NCBI GenBank assembly: GCA_937890045.1
Contig: CALBXV010000389.1
Location: forward strand, 1-10,829
DNA length: 10,829 nucleotides
Origin: an uncultured archaeon
GTDB taxonomy: Archaea > Thermoproteota > Nitrososphaeria > Nitrososphaerales > CALBXV01
Direction of reading: 5' to 3'
Part shown: positions 1 to 6,387 of the stretch, one piece after another
Position numbering within the stretch: position 1 is the stretch's first letter
Layout of the letters: every line of letters starts with the position of its first letter
Program-made: the position numbers and the translations under genes
The notes under the pieces: generated by a model
Told to the model about the DNA's origin: nothing
The model's input: the letters and a program-made list of their open reading frames with translations, nothing else
Database searches by the model: none

Positions 1-2
1 TT

Positions 3-938
3 AAAAAATATTTTAGTACAGTTATTCCTTCAGAAGATAACAAATTTTCTGCTTTAAATAGCGCAGTATGGAGTGGTGGCAGTTTTATTTACATACCTCC
101 TGGTGTAAATGTTGAATTACCACTACAAGCTTATTTTAGAATTAACGCACAAAATGTTGGTCAATTTGAACGTACACTAATAATTGTTGATGAAAACGCT
201 AAAGTACATTATATAGAAGGATGTACTGCCCCAATATATTCTGATCAAACCGGTTCATTACATTCTGCTGTAGTAGAAATAATTGCAAATAAAGGATCAA
301 AAGTTCGATATACAACAATACAAAATTGGTCTAGAGATGTATATAATCTAGTTACAAAACGAGCATATGCCTATGAAAACGCTACAGTTGAGTGGGTTGA
401 TGGAAATATTGGCAGTAAAATAACAATGAAATATCCTTCAATATACTTAATGGGTAAAGGTGCTAGAGGTGAAGTGCTATCAGTAGCAGCTGCAATGCAT
501 TCTAGTCAACATCAAGATTCAGGTGGTAAAATAGTACATTTAGCTCCTGATACTTCATCAAATATTACTTCTAAATCAATTAGTAAATGTGGTGGACGTT
601 CTTCATATAGAGGATTGTTACATGTTGTTAAAGGTGCTACAAATGTTAAATCTACAGTTAGATGTGATGCATTATTATTAGATGATGAATCCAGAACTGA
701 TACATATCCTTATAATGAAATCAATGATGACACTGCTACAATAACTCATGAAGCAACTGTAGGTAAAATAGGTGAAGATCAAATCTTCTATCTTATGTCT
801 CGTGGCTTAAACGAATCTGATGCAATTAATATGGTAGTTACTGGTTTTATGGAAGAATTTATTAAAGAACTTCCAATGGAATATGCTATTGAACTTAATC
901 GATTGATTGAATTAGAAATGGAAGGATCAGTCGGATAA
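3..938 (+). CDS. sufB: Fe-S cluster assembly scaffold protein SufB (5'-truncated)
   Basis: This is the C-terminal 311 residues of SufB; the reading frame is already open at base 3, so the start and roughly 150 residues lie outside the window. SufB is the scaffold subunit of the cytosolic SufBCD complex, on which Fe-S clusters are assembled with SufC ATPase activity. Visible family signatures are [12 protein letters not shown] near the left edge, the beta-helix stretch containing [27 protein letters not shown], and the C-terminal block [22 protein letters not shown] followed by [14 protein letters not shown]. The PYNEI segment has no Cys where, from memory of an alignment, E. coli SufB has C405; this is common outside enterobacteria. 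An internal ATG at 426 is not the start, because coding similarity is continuous upstream of it. sufD follows after 15 bp. Family knowledge predicts sufC just to the left, but this cannot be seen. Confidence 0.96.
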   Translation, partial: KKYFSTVIPSEDNKFSALNSAVWSGGSFIYIPPGVNVELPLQAYFRINAQNVGQFERTLIIVDENAKVHYIEGCTAPIYSDQTGSLHSAVVEIIANKGSKVRYTTIQNWSRDVYNLVTKRAYAYENATVEWVDGNIGSKITMKYPSIYLMGKGARGEVLSVAAAMHSSQHQDSGGKIVHLAPDTSSNITSKSISKCGGRSSYRGLLHVVKGATNVKSTVRCDALLLDDESRTDTYPYNEINDDTATITHEATVGKIGEDQIFYLMSRGLNESDAINMVVTGFMEEFIKELPMEYAIELNRLIELEMEGSVG

Positions 939-953
939 ACTAGTTTATTTAAA

Positions 954-2381
954 ATGTCATTAAATTTCTTTGATATATCTGAAGATCTAGTAAATACTTT
1001 ATCTAGTATTAATAATGAACCTGATTGGTTACTTAAAAGAAGAATTAAAGGATTTAATTCTTATATTAATTCTCCTGCTGAAAAATCTCCTTTATATGCT
1101 AAATATTCTACTTTAAATAAAACTAATTTTCAAGACATTGTCCTTCATGACTATAATTTACCAGTTTCAAATGATAAAATTCCTGAATATTTTAAATATG
1201 TTTTAGATGATAATAACGAAAATTTTACTATTTTTCAAATTGACGGTAAATTAGTTGGTACGTTTGATCATTATTCCAAAGAAAATCTAATACTAACTAA
1301 TATTAATCATGCAATTCAAAAACATCCAAAACTAATAAAAGAATATTTAACTAAAAATTTATTATCTGCTGATGAAGATAAATTTGTCGCGCTAAATAAT
1401 TGTATGTTTAATTCTGGAATATTCTTATATATTCCTAAATCTCTGAAAATAAAAAAACCAATTAGAATATTTAATTTATTTAATGAACCAATTAATGTTA
1501 TTAGTAAAAATCTTATAGTTTTGGAAGAAGATAGTAATGTAAATTTTATTGAAGAATTCTATTCTACTAATGTTAAACAAAATCATAAATCTCTATTTAG
1601 TAACTTAACAGAGATTTATTTACATAAAGGATCTAGACTTAATTTTACCAGCATTCAGTCATTAAGTAATAATTTTATTAATCTTGTTAATCGTAGATCA
1701 GTTGGAAAACAAAATAGTAAAATAAATTGGTCTATAGGATATTTCGGATCAGCTTTTACTAGATCTAGAGTTGATAGCGTCCTTAAAGGTTATAATGCAA
1801 CAACTGAAGATATTGAATTAGTATTTGGTGAAGACAAACAAAATTTTGATATAGTGTCTGATTTAAGTCATCAAAGTTCAGATACTAAAGGCACAGCATT
1901 AACTAAAGGAGTATTCCGAGATAATTCTAATTCAATATTTAAAGGAATGATTAAAATTGATGAAGAAGCAAAGAATTCAGAATCCTATTTAGCTGAACAT
2001 GGTCTATTATTAGGAAAAGGTCCAAGAGCTAATGCAGTACCTGGATTAGAAATAAAAACTAATGATGTTAAAGCTACACATTCTGCTTCTGTATCTTTGA
2101 TTGACGAAGCAGAAATTTTTTACCTCATGTCACGTGGTCTATCTAAAGATGAAGCTCATAAAATGGCAATATACGCATTTATGGAACCTATAATCCGTCT
2201 TATACCATCTAGTAGTGTAAGGTCTAAAATTTGGTATTTGTTAGAAACAAAGTGGTTAAAATCAGAAATTTCTTCTTTAAATCCAAATAATATTATTAAT
2301 CCTGAAGAAGAAAATGAGTTACACCGAATATCTGGGCCACAAGCATTTTTTGACAAACATTATAAATATTCTGGCGATTAA
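954..2381 (+). CDS. sufD: Fe-S cluster assembly protein SufD
   Basis: SufD, 475 residues, is the partner of SufB in the SufBC2D complex and takes part in Fe-S cluster assembly and iron acquisition. The N-terminus carries the typical EPDWLLKRRIKGFNSY helix (about residues 22-37). The middle is a beta-helix domain with low conservation. The C-terminal third has the diagnostic SufB/SufD core: VSDLSHQSSDTKGTALTKG, FKGMIKID, LLLGKGPRANAVPGLEIKTNDVKATHSAS, and [17 protein letters not shown]. The canonical SHGA motif of the last block reads THSA here, but its His, the residue reported as important in E. coli SufD (H360), is kept. The ATG at 954 lies 15 bp after the sufB stop, without an obvious Shine-Dalgarno motif. 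The rieske gene follows one base after its stop, so the genes are surely cotranscribed. Length agrees with archaeal and bacterial SufD (about 420-480). Confidence 0.95.
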   Translation: MSLNFFDISEDLVNTLSSINNEPDWLLKRRIKGFNSYINSPAEKSPLYAKYSTLNKTNFQDIVLHDYNLPVSNDKIPEYFKYVLDDNNENFTIFQIDGKLVGTFDHYSKENLILTNINHAIQKHPKLIKEYLTKNLLSADEDKFVALNNCMFNSGIFLYIPKSLKIKKPIRIFNLFNEPINVISKNLIVLEEDSNVNFIEEFYSTNVKQNHKSLFSNLTEIYLHKGSRLNFTSIQSLSNNFINLVNRRSVGKQNSKINWSIGYFGSAFTRSRVDSVLKGYNATTEDIELVFGEDKQNFDIVSDLSHQSSDTKGTALTKGVFRDNSNSIFKGMIKIDEEAKNSESYLAEHGLLLGKGPRANAVPGLEIKTNDVKATHSASVSLIDEAEIFYLMSRGLSKDEAHKMAIYAFMEPIIRLIPSSSVRSKIWYLLETKWLKSEISSLNPNNIINPEEENELHRISGPQAFFDKHYKYSGD

Positions 2382-2382
2382 T

Positions 2383-2691
2383 TTGACTCTAGTAAAACTT
2401 TGTTCTGTTTCCGAAATTGAACCTGGAAATATGAAAATGTTTGAATATAAAAATATTAAAATATTGTTAATTAATTTAAACGGTAAATATTTTGCACTGT
2501 CTGGTATATGCACTCATGAATATTGTGAATTAGATAAAGGATTTTTAGTGGGTGATTATATTAAATGTCCATTACATCTATCTGAATTTGATATTCAATC
2601 TGGACAAGTTCAGACTCCTCCAGCTACTGAATCATTAAAAAAATATAACGTTAAAATTATTGATTCGTTTATAAATATTGAATGCGTTTAA
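2383..2691 (+). CDS. Small Rieske-type [2Fe-2S] ferredoxin, TTG start
   Basis: This is a 102-residue single-domain Rieske protein. The [2Fe-2S] ligands form the pattern C43-x-H45 then C62-x2-H65, with 16 residues between the two pairs. They are followed by SEFD-x-x-SG and a PPA..SLKKY segment, as in Rieske ferredoxins of dioxygenase type. There is no membrane segment or signal peptide, so it is a soluble cytosolic electron carrier. I chose the TTG at 2383: it lies one base after the sufD stop and gives a normal family N-terminus. The in-frame ATG at 2314 would add 23 residues fully overlapping sufD and looks spurious. Its place between sufD and sufS suggests it supplies electrons for cluster assembly or sulfur reduction; that role is inference. 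Confidence 0.9.
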   Translation: MTLVKLCSVSEIEPGNMKMFEYKNIKILLINLNGKYFALSGICTHEYCELDKGFLVGDYIKCPLHLSEFDIQSGQVQTPPATESLKKYNVKIIDSFINIECV

Positions 2692-2716
2692 AAATTAATT
2701 AGGGTAATATTATAAG

Positions 2717-3949
2717 TTGACATTAAAGAACCATTTTTCTAATATCAAACAGGATTTTCCTATATTAACCACACAGGTTTATGGTAGAAATCCAATTTAT
2801 TTTGATAATGCAGCTACTACACAAAAACCTAAAATTGTGATCGATTCTATCTGTGATTACTATCATCAATATAATGCTAATATTCATCGTGGAATATACA
2901 AATTTAGTGAACAAGCAACAGAAAAATATGAAAACGCTCGAAAGAAAATTGCTAACTTCATAAACGCTGATCCTGATGAAATAATATTTGTTAGAGGTAC
3001 AACAGAAGGAATTAATCTAATTGCTTACAGTTGGGGTAGAAATAATCTACTAAAAAACGATCTAATTGTTTCTTCAGTAATGGAACATCATAGTAATATA
3101 GTTCCATGGCAATTACTTTCACAAGATATTAAATCAAAACTTGAATTTATAGGAGTAAATAAAAACTATAGTTTATCCTTAACCGATCTTGAAAAACTTC
3201 TTAGTAAAAATCCTAAATTAGTTACAATCACTCATATGTCTAATTTTTTAGGAACTATTAATCCAATAGAAGATATAATTAAAAAAGCGCATTCGTATGG
3301 TGCAAAAGTGTTGGTTGACGCAGCTCAGTCAGTACCACAAATGCCTATTGATGTAAAAAGAATTGATTGTGATTTTCTAACATTTTCCGGTCATAAAATG
3401 TTAGGTCCTACTGGAATAGGTATATTATATGCAAAAAAAGAAATATTGGAAAATATGCCCCCGTTTCATGGTGGAGGAGATATGATTAAAGAAGTCCGTC
3501 TTGAAGCCAGTAAATGGAATGACGTACCATGGAAATTTGAAGCCGGTACTACTAATATTGCTGGAGCAATTGGTCTAGGCGTTGCAGTTGATTATCTAGA
3601 AAATATCGGGATGACTTACGTTCAAGAACATGAAAAACGATTATTAAAATACGCTTTAGATAAAATGTCTGCACTCAAATATATTGATACGTATGGTGTT
3701 TCAGATCTAAAATTTAGAGGAGGAATTATATCTTTTAATTTAAAAAATTTGCATCCACATGATGTTGCTACAGTTCTAGATAAATACAGTATCGCTATTC
3801 GTGCTGGACATCATTGTACCCAACCATTACATGAATTTTTTAATCTTTCTGCTTCAAATAGAGCAAGTTTTTATATATATAATACAGAAAGTGAAGTAGA
3901 CGCATTTGTAGATGCTTTAGATAAAGTTAAGGATATGTTTAAATTATGA
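2717..3949 (+). CDS. sufS: Cysteine desulfurase SufS (group II, PLP-dependent)
   Basis: SufS, 410 residues, takes sulfur from L-cysteine as a persulfide for Fe-S assembly, releasing alanine. It is a fold-type I PLP aminotransferase-like enzyme. Key elements are IYFDNAATTQKP (27-38), MEHHSN (122-127), the PLP pocket VDAAQS (200-205), the PLP-binding lysine in SGHKMLGPTG (K227), and the catalytic cysteine in RAGHHCTQP (C367). His348 in the HPHDVAT segment lies 19 residues before C367, matching B. subtilis SufS His342, the residue that meets the zinc of SufU. The start is TTG at 2717; no ATG occurs upstream in frame before a stop or nearby downstream, and the N-terminus KQDFPIL is normal. The 3' end overlaps sufU by 4 bp (ATGA), consistent with translational coupling of the enzyme and its acceptor. 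Confidence 0.96.
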   Translation: MTLKNHFSNIKQDFPILTTQVYGRNPIYFDNAATTQKPKIVIDSICDYYHQYNANIHRGIYKFSEQATEKYENARKKIANFINADPDEIIFVRGTTEGINLIAYSWGRNNLLKNDLIVSSVMEHHSNIVPWQLLSQDIKSKLEFIGVNKNYSLSLTDLEKLLSKNPKLVTITHMSNFLGTINPIEDIIKKAHSYGAKVLVDAAQSVPQMPIDVKRIDCDFLTFSGHKMLGPTGIGILYAKKEILENMPPFHGGGDMIKEVRLEASKWNDVPWKFEAGTTNIAGAIGLGVAVDYLENIGMTYVQEHEKRLLKYALDKMSALKYIDTYGVSDLKFRGGIISFNLKNLHPHDVATVLDKYSIAIRAGHHCTQPLHEFFNLSASNRASFYIYNTESEVDAFVDALDKVKDMFKL

Positions 3950-4344
3950 GTTCTGATATTTATAGGGAAATTATTCTAGATCATTATAAAAATCCTAGAA
4001 ATTATGGTATTATAGATAACGCAGATATAAAATCCAAGGATCATAACCCATTATGTGGTGATGTGTTAGAACTTTATATTAAATTTAATAAAGAAAAAAA
4101 AGTTGTTGATGTAAAATTTAGCGGTAAAGGTTGTGCTATTAGTCAGGCTTCTGCCTCAATCATTACAGAAATGATTCATGGAAAACATGTTGATGATATT
4201 AAATTAATTGATAAAGACAAATTGTTAACTGAATTAGGCACTCCTGATCTTGGTCATACTCGAATTAAATGTGCTTTATTATCTTTAAAAGTTTTGAAAA
4301 CTGGATATTATTCATATATAGGCGAATCTTATCAAGAAGAATAA
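3946..4344 (+). CDS. sufU: SufU/IscU-family Fe-S scaffold or sulfur-transfer protein
   Basis: This is a 132-residue protein of the IscU/NifU N-terminal family. Conserved ligands are C37 and D39 in NPLCGD, C63 in SGKGCAISQASAS, and C109 in RIKCALL. The N-terminal YREIILDHYKNPRNYG is typical. Lys precedes the last Cys, as in SufU; IscU has His there. However, the C63-C109 spacing is 46 residues, close to E. coli IscU (C63-C106) and shorter than B. subtilis SufU (C66-C128), so the SufU-specific insertion seems absent. Known SufU proteins bind zinc and accept persulfide sulfur from SufS, and the 4-bp overlap with sufS supports that partnership. Whether this one is mainly a zinc-dependent sulfurtransferase or a true scaffold cannot be told from sequence. 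It is the last suf gene, followed by a T-rich tract. Confidence 0.92.
   Translation: MSSDIYREIILDHYKNPRNYGIIDNADIKSKDHNPLCGDVLELYIKFNKEKKVVDVKFSGKGCAISQASASIITEMIHGKHVDDIKLIDKDKLLTELGTPDLGHTRIKCALLSLKVLKTGYYSYIGESYQEE
4313..4320 (+). promoter_or_regulatory. Possible TATA box for the gene after sufU
   Basis: The sequence CATATATA lies within the last codons of sufU, about 25-30 bp upstream of the sufU stop. In an archaeal promoter it would place transcription start near 4343-4346, suitable for independent expression of the downstream RNase H-like gene. In such AT-rich DNA chance TATA-like words are common, so this is weak. Confidence 0.2.
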
Positions 4345-4355
4345 TTTTTATTTTT
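4345..4355 (+). terminator. U-rich tract after sufU, candidate archaeal terminator
   Basis: Directly after the sufU stop the RNA-like strand reads TTTTTATTTTT. Archaeal RNA polymerase terminates on U-rich tracts without needing a hairpin, and no strong hairpin precedes this one. It is a plausible end for the suf operon. The call is tentative because the same bases are also an open reading frame in register with the next gene. Confidence 0.35.
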
Positions 4356-4458
4356 AAATTCACGGTGGATTCTTATTCCCTCGTTATCTAAACCACTTAT
4401 TGCTATTGTAACTGTTGATGGTAAAGCATATTATACTCTATCTAACATTCTGAAATCA
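4345..4458 (+). other. Protein-like open frame upstream of the first ATG of the next gene
   Basis: From the sufU stop codon to the ATG at 4459 the frame stays open for 38 codons. From about 4396 it reads as convincing protein: LIAIVTVDGKAYYTLSNIL, a beta strand, turn and helix that flow into MDFPYVSLLP. No in-frame ATG, GTG or TTG occurs. Possible explanations are an ATT start (4369 or 4375, with GGTG at 4364-4367 as a weak Shine-Dalgarno), or the out-of-frame GTG at 4365 joined to the main frame by a one-base shift near the CCC run (4378-4380), which would give V-D-S-Y-S-S-L-S-K-P-L. The third is a start at 4459, leaving this stretch untranslated. I cannot decide between them. Confidence 0.5.
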
Positions 4459-5001
4459 ATGGACTTTCCATATGTTAGTTTACTTCCAAATCAAAAATTA
4501 ACTAGCAATATTCAATTAGTTGTTACCACTTTAAAGGAAAAATGTAAAATTTGTTGCTCTAAAATACTTTGCGTTGAAGATTTACACAGTGATCTTATAA
4601 TATCAAAAGTTAAAATACTACAGATTCTATATCCGAAAACAAATAATTTAATTATTGGAATAGATCCTGGTAAAAGAATTGGATTAGTATGTTATTTTGG
4701 ACATAAAAAAATTGAAAGTAAAGTTTTGAATTTAATTGATGAAGTTGCACAACTTATTATAAAATGGATTAAATTTGTTAATATTAATATGATTATAAGA
4801 ATCGGAGATGGAACTCCTAATCTATCTTTAAAATTATTTAATCTTTTGGCACCTGATCTGAATAATAATGTTATAATTGAGTTAGTAGATGAATATGGGA
4901 CTTCTCATTTAAATAAACATTATAATACTGAAGGTAGCAGAGATGAACGCGCCGCATCATTAATTGCTTTTAAACAGGGTAAATTACTTAATTTAAAATA
5001 A
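4459..5001 (+). CDS. Uncharacterised protein with RuvC/RNase H-like motif pattern
   Basis: I do not recognise this gene by name. The first ATG gives 180 residues, but the true N-terminus is probably about 30 residues longer. Residues 64-76 (LIIGIDPGKRIGL) match the first strand of RuvC/YqgF-type RNase H folds, where the Asp (D69) binds metal. ELVDEYGTS (141-149) and RDERAASLIAFKQG (161-174) resemble the second acidic motif and the final Asp-helix (D162). So it may be a nuclease or resolvase-like protein, or a catalytically dead relative. A cluster of cysteines (C29, C32, C33, C38) precedes the core. There is no signal peptide or membrane segment. It lies 114 bp after sufU on the same strand and could be cotranscribed with suf or have its own promoter. 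Base composition matches its neighbours. Confidence 0.75.
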   Translation: MDFPYVSLLPNQKLTSNIQLVVTTLKEKCKICCSKILCVEDLHSDLIISKVKILQILYPKTNNLIIGIDPGKRIGLVCYFGHKKIESKVLNLIDEVAQLIIKWIKFVNINMIIRIGDGTPNLSLKLFNLLAPDLNNNVIIELVDEYGTSHLNKHYNTEGSRDERAASLIAFKQGKLLNLK

Positions 5002-5042
5002 ATTTATAAACAAATAATTACCTTATTGAAGTTTAAACGTCT

Positions 5043-5058
5043 ATACTTCTGGAAGTAT
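5043..5058. promoter_or_regulatory. 16-bp palindrome upstream of the RHH regulator, candidate operator
   Basis: The sequence ATACTTC-TG-GAAGTAT is a perfect inverted repeat with 7-bp arms and a 2-bp centre. It sits 7 bp upstream of the TATA box at 5066-5074, over the place where TFB would bind. Ribbon-helix-helix dimers typically bind short palindromes and often repress their own genes, so this is a natural candidate for the operator of the small regulator just downstream. Binding by that protein is inference. Confidence 0.5.
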
Positions 5059-5065
5059 CGATATC

Positions 5066-5074
5066 TATATATAT
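5066..5074 (+). promoter_or_regulatory. TATA box of the RHH regulator gene
   Basis: TATATATAT is centred about 26 bp upstream of the ATG at 5096. That is the normal TATA-to-start distance in archaea, so transcription would begin at or very near the ATG, giving a leaderless mRNA. There is no Shine-Dalgarno motif before the ATG, which agrees with that reading. Confidence 0.5.
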
Positions 5075-5080
5075 GTGTAA

Positions 5081-5095
5081 TTTTTTTTATATTTT
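5081..5095 (+). terminator. U-rich tract, candidate terminator of the RNase H-like gene
   Basis: Eight T residues followed by ATATTTT lie immediately before the ATG at 5096. On the + strand this would be a strong archaeal U-tract terminator for transcripts arriving from the suf side. The same bases lie in the initiator region of the downstream promoter, so the site may separate the two transcription units. Confidence 0.35.
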
Positions 5096-5275
5096 ATGGA
5101 TAAAAAAAAGAAAATAAAAACAACTGTTACTTTAGCTAGAGATTTATGGGAAGAATCTCAAATATCTGCAATTAAAAGCGGTATAACATTTACTGAAGTA
5201 GTATCTGTAGCCCTAACTAAATATCTTAGTATTAAAGAAGCAGCAAAAAAAGATAAAAAATCTACAACTAAATAA
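5096..5275 (+). CDS. Small ribbon-helix-helix-like (CopG/Arc type) DNA-binding protein
   Basis: This is a 59-residue basic protein. After a lysine-rich start (MDKKKKIK), residues 8-16 (KTTVTLARD) fit the single beta strand that inserts into the DNA major groove in RHH dimers. Residues 17-28 form helix 1, SGITFTE (28-34) the turn, and VVSVALTKYL (35-44) helix 2, followed by a lysine-rich tail. This strand-helix-SG-turn-helix layout is that of CopG/Arc/MetJ repressors. The ATG at 5096 follows a well-placed TATA box, and a palindrome lies just upstream, suggesting autoregulation. The next gene, a PLP enzyme, begins 32 bp after the stop on the same strand, so it may be cotranscribed and a target. 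The specific target and effector are unknown. Confidence 0.7.
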   Translation: MDKKKKIKTTVTLARDLWEESQISAIKSGITFTEVVSVALTKYLSIKEAAKKDKKSTTK

Positions 5276-5307
5276 ACTTTAGATATCTTGATTTCATATT
5301 ATATACT

Positions 5308-6384
5308 ATGGGTCAACCTAAAAGATTTCCACTTGCTTTTTTACCAACTCCACTTGAATATGTTAAAAAATTAAGTGAACATTTTGGTGGTCCTAATATA
5401 TTTATTAAAAGAGATGATCTTACTGGATTAGCATTTGGTGGAAATAAAACACGTAAACTTGAATATATAATTTCAGATATGAAAAAAAGAGGAATTGATA
5501 CCGTAGTAACTACTGCTGGTATTCAATCTAATTGGGCCAGACAAACTGCAGCTGCAGCTCGTAAAGCTGATATGAAAGCAGTTTTAATATTACGAACAGC
5601 TCAATTTCCTGTACCCACATCTTATGATGGTAATCTTCTTCTAGATTATTTACTTGATGCTGATGTAAGAGTTATTAATGCACCACTTAATTCTGAAATG
5701 TTAACAGAATCTGCTGATGATGACTTATTTCAAGTTGCTGAAGAATATAGAAAAAAAGGTTTTAATCCTGAAGTTATAAATATAACTGATATCCCACTAA
5801 AAATTGGAAAATTTGGGATTCCAATTTCTGGAGGGGATGGTCCAGTTTCTACCATCGGTTACGTTAAAGCCGCTGAAGAAATAATTAAACAAATGACTCA
5901 ATTTCAAAAAGAAATAGATTATGTAGTTATTACTACAGGTTTAGGCGGCTCATATTCAGGTGTACTTTTAGGATTAAAAGCTAATGGAAAAAAAACTAAA
6001 GTAATTGGAATAGATTGTGGTGCATTTACTAAATCCGACGCTATTAATGCTATAATAAAAAGTGGTAATGGTGCAGCTAAAATTCTTAATCTTCAATGTA
6101 CTTTAACTCCTAAGGATGTTGATATTCATACTGAATATAATTGTGGCGGTTATGGTAAAACTTCCAAACCATTAATTGATATTATCAAACAAGTAGCTAA
6201 AATTGAAGGAATTTTACTTGATCCAGTATATACTGGAAAAGGTATGTTTGGTTTGATTAGTTTAATTAATGCAGGTTACTTTAAAAAAAGTGATAATGTA
6301 GTTTTCATTCATACTGGTGGATTACCATCTCTATTTCCATATAGAGATATTCTTACTGATTCTAGTAAACCTGTTATATTATAA
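5308..6384 (+). CDS. PLP-dependent ACC deaminase/D-cysteine desulfhydrase family enzyme
   Basis: This is a 358-residue fold-type II PLP enzyme of the family containing ACC deaminase and D-cysteine desulfhydrase. Members cleave small amino acids to ammonia plus an alpha-keto acid, with H2S released in the desulfhydrase case. Visible motifs are IFIKRDDLTGLAFGGNKTRK with the PLP lysine at K47, GIQSNWARQTAAAA (71-84) around the substrate carboxylate, ISGGDGPVSTIGYVKAAEE, the phosphate loop TTGLGGSYSGVLLG (209-222), DPVYTGKGMFGLI (305-317) and HTGGLPSLFPY (335-345). The residue after QSN is Trp; I recall His in classical D-cysteine desulfhydrases and Gln in ACC deaminases, so the substrate cannot be assigned. 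The ATG is 32 bp after the RHH gene. The 3' end is 3 bp from convergent ilvC. Confidence 0.9.
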   Translation: MGQPKRFPLAFLPTPLEYVKKLSEHFGGPNIFIKRDDLTGLAFGGNKTRKLEYIISDMKKRGIDTVVTTAGIQSNWARQTAAAARKADMKAVLILRTAQFPVPTSYDGNLLLDYLLDADVRVINAPLNSEMLTESADDDLFQVAEEYRKKGFNPEVINITDIPLKIGKFGIPISGGDGPVSTIGYVKAAEEIIKQMTQFQKEIDYVVITTGLGGSYSGVLLGLKANGKKTKVIGIDCGAFTKSDAINAIIKSGNGAAKILNLQCTLTPKDVDIHTEYNCGGYGKTSKPLIDIIKQVAKIEGILLDPVYTGKGMFGLISLINAGYFKKSDNVVFIHTGGLPSLFPYRDILTDSSKPVIL

Positions 6385-6387
6385 ATA

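Noticed and set aside
705..725. Absence of the E. coli C405-type cysteine in SufB as a sign of a defective protein
   Set aside because: The segment PYNEI is, as I recall, normal in many SufB proteins outside enterobacteria, so it is not a defect.
2314..2382. N-terminal extension of the Rieske protein from ATG 2314
   Set aside because: It would overlap the end of sufD for its full length, and the residues have no Rieske character; the TTG at 2383 fits the family length better.
2156..2513. Small open frames on the - strand across the sufD end and the Rieske gene
   Set aside because: They lie antisense to well-conserved coding sequence and show no recognisable domain.
5031..5038. 8-bp palindrome GTTTAAAC upstream of the RHH gene
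   Set aside because: Too short and too AT-rich to separate from chance, unlike the 16-bp palindrome beside it.
5281..5288. 8-bp palindrome AGATATCT in front of the PLP enzyme gene as a second operator
   Set aside because: It differs from the 16-bp palindrome and is short enough to be chance in such AT-rich DNA.
5296..5305. TATA-like sequence just upstream of the PLP enzyme ATG
   Set aside because: It is only a few bases before the start codon, too close for an archaeal TATA box serving this gene.
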